Positions 33,468-43,070 of a stretch of 64,000 bases of DNA are shown piece by piece. The notes beneath the pieces are model-generated. The model was not told the DNA's origin. It saw nothing but the letters and a program-made list of their open reading frames with translations, and ran no database searches. The stretch's first letter is position 1; every line of letters begins with the position of its first letter. Both the position numbers and the translations under genes were made by a program. The DNA comes from Trichosphaerium sp. ATCC 40318. Lineage: Eukaryota; Discosea; Flabellinia; Trichosidae. The stretch spans positions 124,001 through 188,000 of the forward strand of contig JALMLS010000548.1 of the NCBI GenBank assembly GCA_038496445.1, written 5' to 3'.

Positions 33468-33667
33468 TATTGTAATTGTGCGGGTTGTGTGTTGAAGCAC
33501 TTTTTTTACAATAAACAATGCACTTCTTTTTCTTTATTATTTCATTGGTAAATTTTTTTTATTTTAAGTGGCCGGCACTGAAATAGTAGCGAAATATTTA
33601 AAAACAGTGAAATACGAATGAAATCATTATTATTTATCTTTTATTTCTTTGAAGTGAATTGGTACTG

Positions 33668-36155
33668 TACCATTTATCCCTCCTTCTGAATATGTCAGAC
33701 TCCTTATGTATCACCTGACAGATAGAAATGCCATCAATGACACTTCAAAATATCCTCATTATGTTTCTAAGGTTGATGTGAATGGAGATGTACAACAATC
33801 CCACATTTTTTCTGGTCCCGAAACTGGAATTCGATACAAACAAATGTATTCCGATGTCAGTAACTTATCAAGCAATGTTAAATTAGCAGGTATGTTTTAT
33901 TGCCATCACAGTTTTATTGTTGTTTAATACCTGTTTTGTAGCTTATCTATGCCATGATGACTTCACTTACGACAGAAAAGAAAGTTTAGGACCAATGTAT
34001 CTTGTAATATGGAACATGCCAAATAGTGACGAAATGCAAGGAAAAATGACTTTAATGGTGTTACCCACTGATGTCATTATGGTTGATGCAATGAAATACA
34101 TTACAGATGATTTGGCATCACTTTACAATGGAATAGATTTGTATTGTCCCATATTGAAACAAGTACTTTATTCATTATTTTTTTCTCCCGAGTTTTAAGT
34201 TGTTTTTAGACTTTTACCGTCTATCTCAGATTGGAAAAACTCTTAGGAGATATGCCTGGAACATGTAAGGTTGTTTGTACGTTGTTTTATAGTTACAAGC
34301 CAGATTGATAACATAATGTTTAGCTATAAAATCATATCAAGCCAATCTTCCATGTAGAGTTTGTAAATTAACCAAAGAAGCAATGGCAGAATTAAAAGAA
34401 TGTCAAACTCTGCGAACAACAAACAAAGCATTAAAATTGCATGCAATTGATTCATCTCCATTTCATTTACATAATTTGTGTTTAAAAGCTTGGGTACGAA
34501 TCGACAAATTTTTAAACTAATAATATTAGTCTCCATTTCTATTTTTGCCTGATTTTGACATTTTCCAACACACTCCTTTTTGTCCGTTTCACAACATCAT
34601 TTTGGGAGTTGCAAAACAAGTTATGATAGGCACTTTTGAGCTTTTAGAAACGCATCAAGATGTGAAAATTATTGCAAGAGATAAAATCAAAAAGGGAGTG
34701 GAGTGGTATAAGCGGCAAAAACATGTTGTTGTCACAAAGTGGGTTTTCTTGTTATCATCGCTTTTTATTTACTTTTATTAAGAATAAAACCAATTTGGGA
34801 CTCCAAAGGACAGTGTACTGTTTTAAAAAAATGGGATGGAACTGATGTTAGATCGTTTTTACAAATGGCATTATTTGTTTTTAAACCTCTTTGTTCTGAA
34901 AAAGTTTTAAAAACGTGGTACAAATAATGTACTCTGTTTATAGTTTACTGATTTTATTTTAGGCAAGTGCTTTTAGGCTATGTTTGTTTAATGTCAAAAG
35001 AATCTTTAAAAGCAGAGCGTTTGCCACAAGTTACAACAGAAGCTAAACGTTTAAAAAAAAAAATTGGAAAATATTTACCAAGTACTTTTTCGCTTTGTTC
35101 TTCTCTAAAAACACTATTTTCACACTATTTTTAGATGTCAACACTAAAACTCCAAACTTCCATGCTATACTTCATCACGAACAAGCCATCAGATTGTTTG
35201 GTATGCCAAAATATTACAGGTAAAAATTGTCTTGATAAAAAGCAATTACTAACGGTACTAGCACCTACAGTTGCGAGTCCAAACATAAAAAAATCAAAAA
35301 TTGGAAACATAGCACCAAAGGATGTAAAAAAATTGAGTACTAGAATCCATAATGGTCTTTAAACACTAATATATATCAGTGACATTATGATCAGAGAACG
35401 AGACTCAATTTCGTCATATTTATCTGGTGACTTCCAAACTCATCTTTCGCAATTATCCACTAAAACAAAAAACCAAAGTAAACGTATTACTTACTTAGCT
35501 CGACAAGTACACAACAATTTAGAAGCTGAGTGGACCTTACGTGAGTGCATCTAAACATTTTAATTGCTTATCTATTTGAAATTAGATGGAAAAAAAAAAG
35601 TACAAGAACTATCAACTCAAATGATAAATGTGTTGATTCGTGACACATCTGTGCAATCGTTTCAAAACACTGATTATCCAATTGCTTTTTACTCATCTGC
35701 AAAGTGTATAGATAGAGATGTATCAATTTACACCTCACCTCGTAAAAACACATGTTTTAAAACGTGGCGACTTAACTTTGATATTGAAAGTAGAAGTGAT
35801 TGTATTTATCTTGAAACAACTCACATTATTCAACTAAACAACGATGATGAAATTTATGTTTTTGGAAGGTATTAAATGACATAAACTATAACAATGAATT
35901 ACAATCTAAGTATACTAGGTTGTACACCTTGCTTAATCCTCACGAAAGATATGATTCAGCTACTAATCTGGTTTCGTGCGTTTTATTGATATATTGTTTT
36001 CAAGCTCATGTTTATTTTACAATAGCTTAATTCGACAAAATGACTTGGCTTGTGTGCCTTTGTTTATGGTGTTTAAACTCGCTTGTATCATTTCAGATCC
36101 TATTGAAAATGACAAATATTTGGTTAACTACTATCAACAAGCAATACCAAATTAA
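33668..36155 (+). pseudogene. Tnp2-like transposase of element A, 3' part
   Basis: Continues the frame interrupted at 25743. Exons encode FIPPSEYVRLLMYHLTDRNA, YLCHDDFTYDRKESLGPMYL, VIWNMPNSDEMQGKMTLMVL, LEKLLGDMPGTC, QANLPCRVCKLTKEAMAEL, LPDFDIFQHTPFCPFHNIIL, NFHAILHHEQAIRLFGMPKY, a long C-terminal domain and NYYQQAIPN with TAA at 36153. The order D...N-M-P...D-M-P-G...C-x2-C...H matches the Tnp2 (Transposase_21) core of EnSpm/CACTA-like and related elements. Apart from the element B insertion I see few lesions; one stretch near 35230-35360 needs a splice not cleanly seen. Confidence 0.7.
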
Positions 36156-36164
36156 CGTCAACAA

Positions 36165-36335
36165 TAATAAATTGCAAGAGATTTTTCATAAAATTTCATG
36201 TTTCAAAAGAGATTTTTTCAAAAATTTCATAGTCAATGAGATTTTTTCAAAAATTACACTCTTTGTCAAAGAAAATTTTTTAGAGAATCTCCAATATATC
36301 ACGTTTTTTGGGTAATTTGAGGAAATCTCTATAAA
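36165..36335. repeat. Subterminal repeats, right end of element A
   Basis: Four or five loosely related units with GAGATTTTTTCAAAAATTTC lie just inside the right tip. They resemble the 24-bp repeats at the left end in inverted orientation but are more diverged. Confidence 0.55.
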
Positions 36336-36347
36336 ATTCCCATTTTC

Positions 36348-36359
36348 ATTTTAGTACTG
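36348..36359 (-). repeat. Right terminal inverted repeat of element A
   Basis: ATTTTAGTACTG, inverse of the left tip, followed by TA at 36360-36361. Confidence 0.85.
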
Positions 36360-36361
36360 TA

Positions 36362-36699
36362 TTGTATGAACTCCTTTGAGTGCTTTAATGCCTTCATCTG
36401 TTACTGATGTACCTGAAATATTAATATTGTGAACACCTTTGAGTGCTTTGATACCATTGTCTGTCACATGGGTATACGCAATATCAATTGTATGAACACC
36501 TTTGAGTGCTTTAATACCTTCATCTGTAATTCCAGTTAAAGAAATATCAATATCATGAACACCAGCAAGCGCTTTAATGCCTTCATCTGTTATATCATCA
36601 TTGCATGAGAGATTTATTGTGTGAACACCAGCAAGCTCTTTAATGCCTTTATCTGTCACGAGTGTATTATACAGAGCAATTGAATGAACACCTCTCAGC
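36362..36699 (-). pseudogene. F-box/LRR pseudogene, middle fragment
   Basis: Minus strand between the hAT-type element and element A. Five LRRs (GIKALKGVHTIDIAYTHV and similar) are open up to HTI, where element A begins. Upstream it joins the 37348-37711 fragment exactly when the hAT element and one 8-bp copy are removed. Confidence 0.8.
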
Positions 36700-37347
36700 T
36701 AGCGATGTTCCAAATGGATAGATTGCAAAATTCGTATTTGAACCAAATTTTCTTGGTTTATTCGAATATATTCTTCTCGCTTTTTTTGTGGTGAGATAAA
36801 ACGGCCACAAATTACATCCTTATTGCTGTCCTGAACCCATTGTTTTAATTCCGAACAATCTGAGACTTTTTTTTAATAAGCAAGTAATAGATAAAACTAC
36901 AAAATTGTGTTTATGTTTTACCTCAAGTGATGGCTATTTCTACGCGTGGAAAGTACTAAAAAGTGGTTTTGAGACAGCAAAAAAATAGATCACGTGGCGG
37001 GCTCAACATTGGCTCGAATTGTCAAAAAAACGTCACCACTGGCACAATTTCACACAACAAAAGTGTCGGTTAGGCTCACTGTGACTTTGTTTTACCGCTA
37101 AAATGTAGATATCTTAAACTCACTCAATATAGGGCTTTCAACCACTCTATGTATAGAACTATGCATTTTTCAACGTATGAGAGTGGTTTGGATGAACAAA
37201 AAGCACTTGGTGATTAAAAAAAAAGCCAACAACTTTCAGTTTCACAGTCGCTCTTCTCTGAAAACCGAATCGGAATATATTCGACTATTTCCAACTTTTT
37301 ACGTTCTGGCGATAGATTCGGTATTCTATTCGTTTGGAACATCGCTA
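36700..37347. mobile_element. Non-autonomous hAT-type element, 648 bp
   Basis: Tips TAGCGATGTTCCAAA (36700) and TTTGGAACATCGCTA (37347) are perfect inverses over 15 bp and extend with mismatches. CTCTCAGC flanks both sides (36692-36699 and 37348-37355), the 8-bp duplication of hAT elements; TAG...CTA tips also fit. Removal rejoins the LRR frame (LKALRGVHS). No transposase gene is present. Confidence 0.9.
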
Positions 37348-37711
37348 CTCTCAGCGCTTTAAGTCCTCTATCAGTCACCTGAGTGTCTTCAAGATTAATT
37401 GTATGAACGCCTTTGAGTGTTTCAATGCCTTCATCTGTAACATAAATACCCTGTAGATAAATCATGCGAACACCAGCGAATTCTTTGATGAGATCATCAT
37501 TAAAGTCACCATCTAATATGATATTTGTGTTTCTAAGAATACCAGCATGTTTTACAACTGTTTTGGTTTGTTCAGGTGATACCTTAATTTTATGGTATCC
37601 AATAACGTCGTGAATGATAGAACAGAGTAGGTGACACGTCTGACAAGCCGCAAATCGCGCTGTGGTCGTTTGTCGTAAAATATGAGCCAAAATCTCAGGT
37701 GGCAAGTCCAA
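37348..37711 (-). pseudogene. F-box/LRR pseudogene, 5' fragment
   Basis: Minus strand. An F-box-like start (DLPPEILAHILRQTTTARFA) is followed by a spacer and the first LRRs (VTDEGIETLKGVHTINLED). The layout matches the intact gene at 7478-8551. No in-frame ATG is visible before DLPPEIL, so the start is lost or lies in another exon. The three fragments together formed one gene now spread over 25 kb. Confidence 0.75.
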
Positions 37712-38482
37712 AAATCCCTGATTAGCACTATCACGTGTTTGCGGTAAGTAGAAATTCGGTAGACAGTTCCTTCTTACTTATACATCTAATATTATTCCCA
37801 TGTAATCTACAATTTGGCTAGCTGTTGCGTCGCAAAAGGGACGTAGCCAAGTTTTGACTGCAAACTCTTCTCAACACCAAAAAGGAAACAGATTCTGAAG
37901 GCTCTGTGTTTTTTTGGTTTCACTCCAAATACACGTAGTACTATAATTCTTGCTTTCACTCAAGGGCGGCCGGATGCCTAAGGTTGCTGGGATAGATCAA
38001 TTATGACGAAGGGTAACTACGATCCTCCAGACTGCGTGTTTTGTGGTGAACTTGGTAGGCGTGAAATTTTTTTAAAAAGAGAAATAAATTGGACTTTTGC
38101 TCATTCTGATGCAAGGCTGAAAATCGCCAGATTTCTTTATTAACTGGATTGACATAGCTATTAGAGTTCAAGTTATCTTTACCATAATGGTAACCAAATT
38201 TCTTGTGCCTTGCGACACTAGTAATTGTAGTCTACAATATGGTACAACCGCAGCAACGTTTTATTCCTCCAGGTGGTGGGCCGTAGGAGGCCATCATAAT
38301 CGCCCCATCTGGTGCCAAATGAGGACCCTGCAATCAATTTAGCATACAGTAACCCTTTACTGTGTCAAAAATCGCACGTATGGAACAGATACTGCCGGTA
38401 ATGATTCCAAGCGCATTCTTTCAGCGGAGAGTTGTTGTGAACCTAAACCGAAAATTATTTCGGTTTCTATTTATCCTTTGAC
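37712..38482. other. Intergenic region with one possible short exon
   Basis: A plus-strand ATG at 38003 opens MTKGNYDPPDCVFCGEL before a GT donor, a possible start of a small zinc-binding protein, but later exons do not join convincingly. Otherwise no gene is seen. A CACGTG lies at about 37731, upstream of the pseudogene. Confidence 0.3.
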
Positions 38483-38741
38483 TTAAACAGTGTTGGGTGA
38501 CGCACTCAGATGCTGCACTTGATCAGAAAAGCCACTTTCAACTACTTTTGCTTTGTAGTACTCAATGGCTTCATTCAGACCTTGTATATTAGAACCGGAG
38601 CCTTGTGGGGTGTTTGGACTGGAAAGTAACTGATTCCGTTGTTCCTCTTTTAAAAAAATCAGAAGTGGCTTCATAACCGGTTTCAATGCTTCTAGTACCT
38701 AAAAAGAGAACTTCTTGTTGAAAACCAACGGCTGCTTCCAT
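38483..38741 (-). CDS. Small hypothetical protein, about 75 aa
   Basis: Two exons: MEAA from the ATG at 38741, then, after a 32-nt intron ending TTTTTAG, VLEALKPVMKPLLIFLKEEQ and a Ser/Pro/Gly-rich part ending SASPNTV. A helical N-terminus with amphipathic pattern is followed by a probable helix (LNEAIEYYKAKVVESGF). No family recognised. The downstream gene begins after about 200 bp of AT-rich sequence. Confidence 0.45.
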
Positions 38742-38972
38742 GGTTGTTGGTTTATTAGAAAATTGATATATTTATGTTTTTATTTTAGCTAAAACCAAGT
38801 TATTTCAAATAAAAAATGGAAATAAAAAAGCGAGATCTTGGGCTCCCCTATTTTGTATCTGGTACTATTATCTTATGTTTTAGATAGAAAAGATATCCAA
38901 CATTACAGTATCGCATTTTGGCGTGGTTACAAGGAAGAGGAAGGGTAGGAAAGGTATTTGTTAACTTTTTAT

Positions 38973-40502
38973 TTAAAAGTTAATTGGTAGCACGTGAACA
39001 GGAGATTGTACAGGAGTTTCAATACCGGTTTCCAGTAAATGACCTTGATCATTTATGGCCAGAGTAATAATAGTATTACTGTGTTGATTTGCTATAAGCA
39101 TATACTTCCCTGTAGCGTCTATGGCAAAGGATCGAGGAAACTATAAAAAGTAAGCAAAGAAACTTTCTATCAAAAAGCAGTTCAGGATCCACGCCAAGGC
39201 AGTTTTTGTTATCAGAATGTACATGTAAACACACTATAAAATGCAAACCGAGGAGGTAATAATTTGTTGACAGCGGTGAACACAAGCAAAGGTTTACGTA
39301 CAACTCCTTGGGATCCAATGATTTGCGTATTTTCAAGTTTTCCTGTGGTAGGATCTATCTCAAATACTGCAATTGAATCGTGGCCTCTATTCGATGCATA
39401 TAACATATTAGGTAACGTAGGGTGAATCATAATCTCAGCACATGCGCTCCATTCATTGAAATCTGGGGGTAACGTAGACACGATTTGAATCGGTTTCAAA
39501 ATCCCATCGTTCAGTGTACAGGCAGTTACCTAGAAATATCACTTTAGTTCTAAATGATAAGCAAGATGTGTTACTACCGTATTAGCATACTCAGAGATGA
39601 TATAAGCATACTTCTTCGAAGAATGGATTACCATGTGTCGTGGACCTGTTTCATCTCCAAGTTGGAGAAAAGCACCATTTGGGTTTGGCACAAGTGGTTT
39701 TGTGCTGTTCGCCATATCAATGAGGTTGTATTGGTATACCTTGGATACACCTAAATCTATAGCGAATACATGCTTATTATCTGGTCCAACAACGACTTCA
39801 TGCGCATGCGGATCAAAGTTACCAGTATGTTGTATGACTTGTACGGGAGGTGTAAGATTTCCTTTGTAAGTTAATCTTTAACTAACATTTTCTCTCTTCG
39901 TACCATTCTTTGAAGAAAAGGCTGCAATATTGCCCGAACCTTGTCGTAGTGAGCGTACTCAAGAGTTGCTTTTCGAGGGTGGTACCATAGTTGGCTGCGA
40001 AAACAAAGTCTCCAGTTTTATCGGTTATTACATGACATCCATATTGTCCAGATGTCGTTTGTGCGTTTATCTTAGTTAGACCAAACGATTTTGATATTTT
40101 AAAGCTTGTGACAGTTGAAGAGTCACCTTCATTTACTGCATACAAGTACTCCTTTGATGGGTCTACAGCCAAGAATGATGGACTTGCTGTGTTTTGAAGT
40201 GTAAGAAGATTGACAAAACATTTCGTTTCGCAACGCACGTGTGGTTGTTGGTTGACCGTTAGTTAGAGGAGTTAGCTTGCCTTGAGCGAAAGAGTAAGCG
40301 TAGATGCCTAAGAAATTGTTTAGAGTGCTAAATATTGTATAAACAACGTGCCTTTACCGCTTCCGCCCATTTCAGAGGTGTATGTCCCAACAAAAACAAT
40401 TTCCGTTGCTACATCATTAGTTTTCGCTTATATCATTACCGTACCAAGAGATAGAACACATAAGAATAGTAAGACAATGACACCGAAAATTGTGGCTTTC
40501 AT
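38973..40502 (-). CDS. Secreted lactonase-type seven-bladed beta-propeller (6-phosphogluconolactonase-like)
   Basis: Minus strand, about six exons. ATG at 40502 begins a signal peptide (MKATIFGVIVLLFLCVLSL), then VFVGTYTSEMGGSGIYAY, the standard opening of the Lactonase/YkgB propeller family. Later blades carry ASPSFLAVDPSKEYLYAVNE, SGQYGCHVITDKTGDFVFAA, AEIMIHPTLPNMLYASNRGH and, at the end, GKYMLIANQHSNTIITLAI with TAA at 38973. Cytosolic bacterial members hydrolyse 6-phosphogluconolactone; fungal members open cyclic muconates. The signal peptide argues for a different, extracellular substrate. Introns are short; one includes CACGTG at about 40240. Confidence 0.8.
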
Positions 40503-40715
40503 TGTGAAGAAGCTGAACTGTAAACGTACAAAAGTGGTCACGTTTTTTCCAATCAAAATCCACTATTCCTTATTGATCCCTTTCGGAATTGCACGATTGA
40601 ACAAAGGATTGTAGATAGCTTAACAGCCTAGACGGAAACAAATTACACCAGAGAAGCAAATACAGTGAGGATTTCATGTACACTAAACAGTGCTCTAGCT
40701 ATCTTAAAGTATTTA

Positions 40716-42622
40716 TTATTGTACATAAGGAGAACTATCACAAGCACTCTCTAGTTCTTTTTCTTTACTATCACTTGAGGCACTAGTACCACCCTTCGTA
40801 AAAGCAATTATCCAAATAACTACAAGCAGAACTAAAGTGGCTACAGCGAGTATACAAGAAGCAATTAAAACGCCATAAGAGTCTTGAACAACGGCGATAG
40901 GAGCACCAATTCCAATAGGAAATCCAAAAAATATGAATCCACCAAACAATCCAGCGCTCACCCACACCTTTTTAGATGTTCCCGCTTTACTTCCAGTTGT
41001 TTCTTGAAAAGCCTCTCCTATGTACTTGCTTAAAAAAACGAATGAAAAGGCAAGTCCGAATCCACCAAAGAAGAATGCAGCATAGATAAGATTATCTTTC
41101 ATTTTATCAGTGATGAGCGTGTCACTTCCTGCAAGAATGATAGGCAAGAATAAGCATAACGGAATGATAAGTAAGCACCATAGGGCATTTAATATAGAGA
41201 AATATAGATGACTCTACAAGGTTGTAAGTTAGTAACACTAAAAGATACAATACAAAAACCTCATTCAGAATAAAAACTTGGAAAGAAAGAGGATTTGTAT
41301 CGTAAAGTACAGTCAACTTTAGAGTGTAACTCTTCTAAAAATTTCAAATGTACGCACAATGCTTTTAAATATGTAGAAGCTGCAAGATATAGTTGTAAGG
41401 TATAAGCAAAAAATAATAACCGTTACAGGGAAAATAAGTACTCCCCACATCCATGAATCAAGTCCTAAATAACTACATTTAGAATAAGTAGCATTTCACT
41501 ATCCCTACCAGTTTTAAATTGTACGCTCTGACAGGCTTCATTATCATAGAAACATTGAGAAGACGCGTTTAGCTAAAAAAAAGTTAAAAATCAAAACAAA
41601 ATTATATCGCTTGTAGCGCTCTGGTATTATCTTTAAAAAATTATTGTGAGCCGCTAAACGATATATCGCTTATACTAGAATGCGTAAAAAATAATGAACG
41701 CGTTGTAAAAAATCACAGTTCAAAGTTAACGCAATCGGAAAAAAACGAGAAAAGTTCACAAAGTGTACTTGTATTGACTTTCTAAATGTATCCATTGAGT
41801 CGAAATCCCTTCCAAAATAGCGTTGCGTTGTATAAGGAACATCACCATTACTACAACATGTATCTTGTGTCTCAGTACATGAATACTTGAACTGCAAAAA
41901 ACACTTACTTAGAAAAACACTTGAGATTTTTGTCAGTTTCGATTTACCTGTGTAGTAACTGTGTAACATTCACCACAGTCTATTTCGCATAGTTCATTAG
42001 CTACTTCAGTACAGCACCTGCAGTTACACCTACGCTCTTTATAATATTAGAGTCAACGGAGTATTATTGTAGTGTACAAGTACCTCGTAAAATGCCGTCT
42101 TGATCAACGTATGTACACGTATCACAGCAAGTCTGACAGCATCTGAAGCCGTTACCGCAAGGTCCTGCATTCAGTAACTATTGTGTGAGTTAAAAAAAGC
42201 AATAAACGACAACATACTTGAAGTTGAAGATCACAATCGGGTGTTGTTCTGGAAAAAAAGAAAAAGCGTCAGTTTGTAACAGTGTGTACCGCAAAGTAGT
42301 TAAAAAGCATTTGTACGTGTTAGCACACAAGCAGTTAATCTTTTCGCAGCATCTTGAGCTCGTTGTATTAAAACTTACCGAAGTGCACACTGCACGCTCC
42401 AATCTAGCATCTATTCGCACCTCAGGCGATCTAAATGACAGTTAGTGTCTTTATACAGAATTGTGCTAATTAAAGCACGAAACAATTTAAAACTGCTGTA
42501 AAGGCGTACATTACTACGAGTTGTACAGGTAGATACCAGAGAAGCAAGAAAACCACGCCCAAAGTAATAAACCAGCAAGAACATGAACAGGCTAAATCCG
42601 ACTTTTCTTCCTTGTCACTCAT
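40716..42622 (-). CDS. Cys-rich membrane protein with N- and C-terminal membrane helices
   Basis: Minus strand, roughly ten small exons. ATG at 42622 gives MSDKEEKSDLACSCSCWFIT, followed by a membrane helix (LGVVFLLLWYL). A Cys-rich loop follows in several exons: CCEKINCLCANTYK, GNGFRCCQTCCDTCTYVDQD, CNCRCCTEVANELCEIDCGE, and CYDNEACQSVQF-like. Then come at least three more helices in the last large exon (LIYAAFFFGGFGLAFSFVFL; VSAGLFGGFIFFGFPIGIGA; LIASCILAVATLVLLVVIWI) and a charged cytosolic tail ending SPYVQ. I do not recognise the family. Disulphide-rich loop and topology suggest a surface or endomembrane protein. The two middle exon joins are tentative. Confidence 0.55.
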
Positions 42623-43070
42623 CACGTATTGTTATTGTACGAATAGTTGTTTGTCGGAGTTACGGTATTCAGTGACACTCTGCCAATGAATACACAAGAC
42701 TTTTAGTGTTTTTGTATTCGTTAATTTCAATCAGTGAACGGGCTTGTTTATCACCCTGATTTACTCTTACTTTGAGTGCCTAGGTAAGTTTTGTAGCGTA
42801 GTTGTTCACTTCAAAGACAACTTATTATCAATTCAAGGTTTGTTCGAAATCGCAAAAACTGCGTTTTGAGCAGTTTTGTTCGTCAATGTGATCAGTATGT
42901 AGTTCGCGTTAACAAGCAAAAATGTTTTAGCTACATGCTAGCACCCGTCATAGTAATTATGAGGGCGAAAAATGTTTAGGTTATGAGTAATGACGAACTT
43001 GTAAAAATTGCTATTGATAATTGTGTCAACTCCTTCGTTTACTAAGTCAATACTTATTGTGACAAGAGAC

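Larger units (their letters stand above)
25746..33667 (+). mobile_element. 7.9-kb Tnp2-like DNA transposon (element B) nested in transposase A
   Basis: Left end CAGTACCAATTCA (25746-25758) is matched in inverted form by TGAATTGGTACTG (33655-33667). TA flanks both (25744-25745, 33668-33669). Deleting the element and one TA gives RPLTI followed by PFIPPSEYVRLL, the expected transposase sequence when compared with the copy inside element B. Contents: GGTGIG gene 2 (leftward), a MORN-repeat gene (rightward) and a Tnp2-like transposase broken by an inversion. The first six tip bases (CAGTAC) and the gene plan match element A. Confidence 0.9.
13324..36359 (+). mobile_element. 23-kb Tnp2-like DNA transposon (element A) with TA target duplication
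   Basis: The left end CAGTACTAAAAT (13324-13335) is repeated in inverted form at the right end (36348-36359, ATTTTAGTACTG). Both ends are flanked by TA (13322-13323 and 36360-36361). Removing the element and one TA rejoins an LRR reading frame (HTI then DL) on the minus strand. Beyond the perfect 12 bp the ends remain alike (A-rich, then AGAGATT or its reverse), followed by short tandem repeats. Contents from left to right: GGTGIG gene, X1, X2 (all leftward), a repeat-rich non-coding core, and a rightward Tnp2-like transposase. The transposase is interrupted by element B; without it, element A would be about 15.1 kb. Confidence 0.85.

Noticed and set aside
13324-36359. An integrated large DNA virus or Polinton
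   Set aside because: I see no polymerase, capsid, packaging ATPase or integrase genes; the genes have introns, and the transposase is Tnp2-like. The MORN gene alone is not evidence for a virus.
12799-37711. A single living LRR gene with a 23-kb intron
   Set aside because: Clean terminal inverted repeats and target duplications show transposon insertions, and the part after the insertion has a frameshift and a stop.
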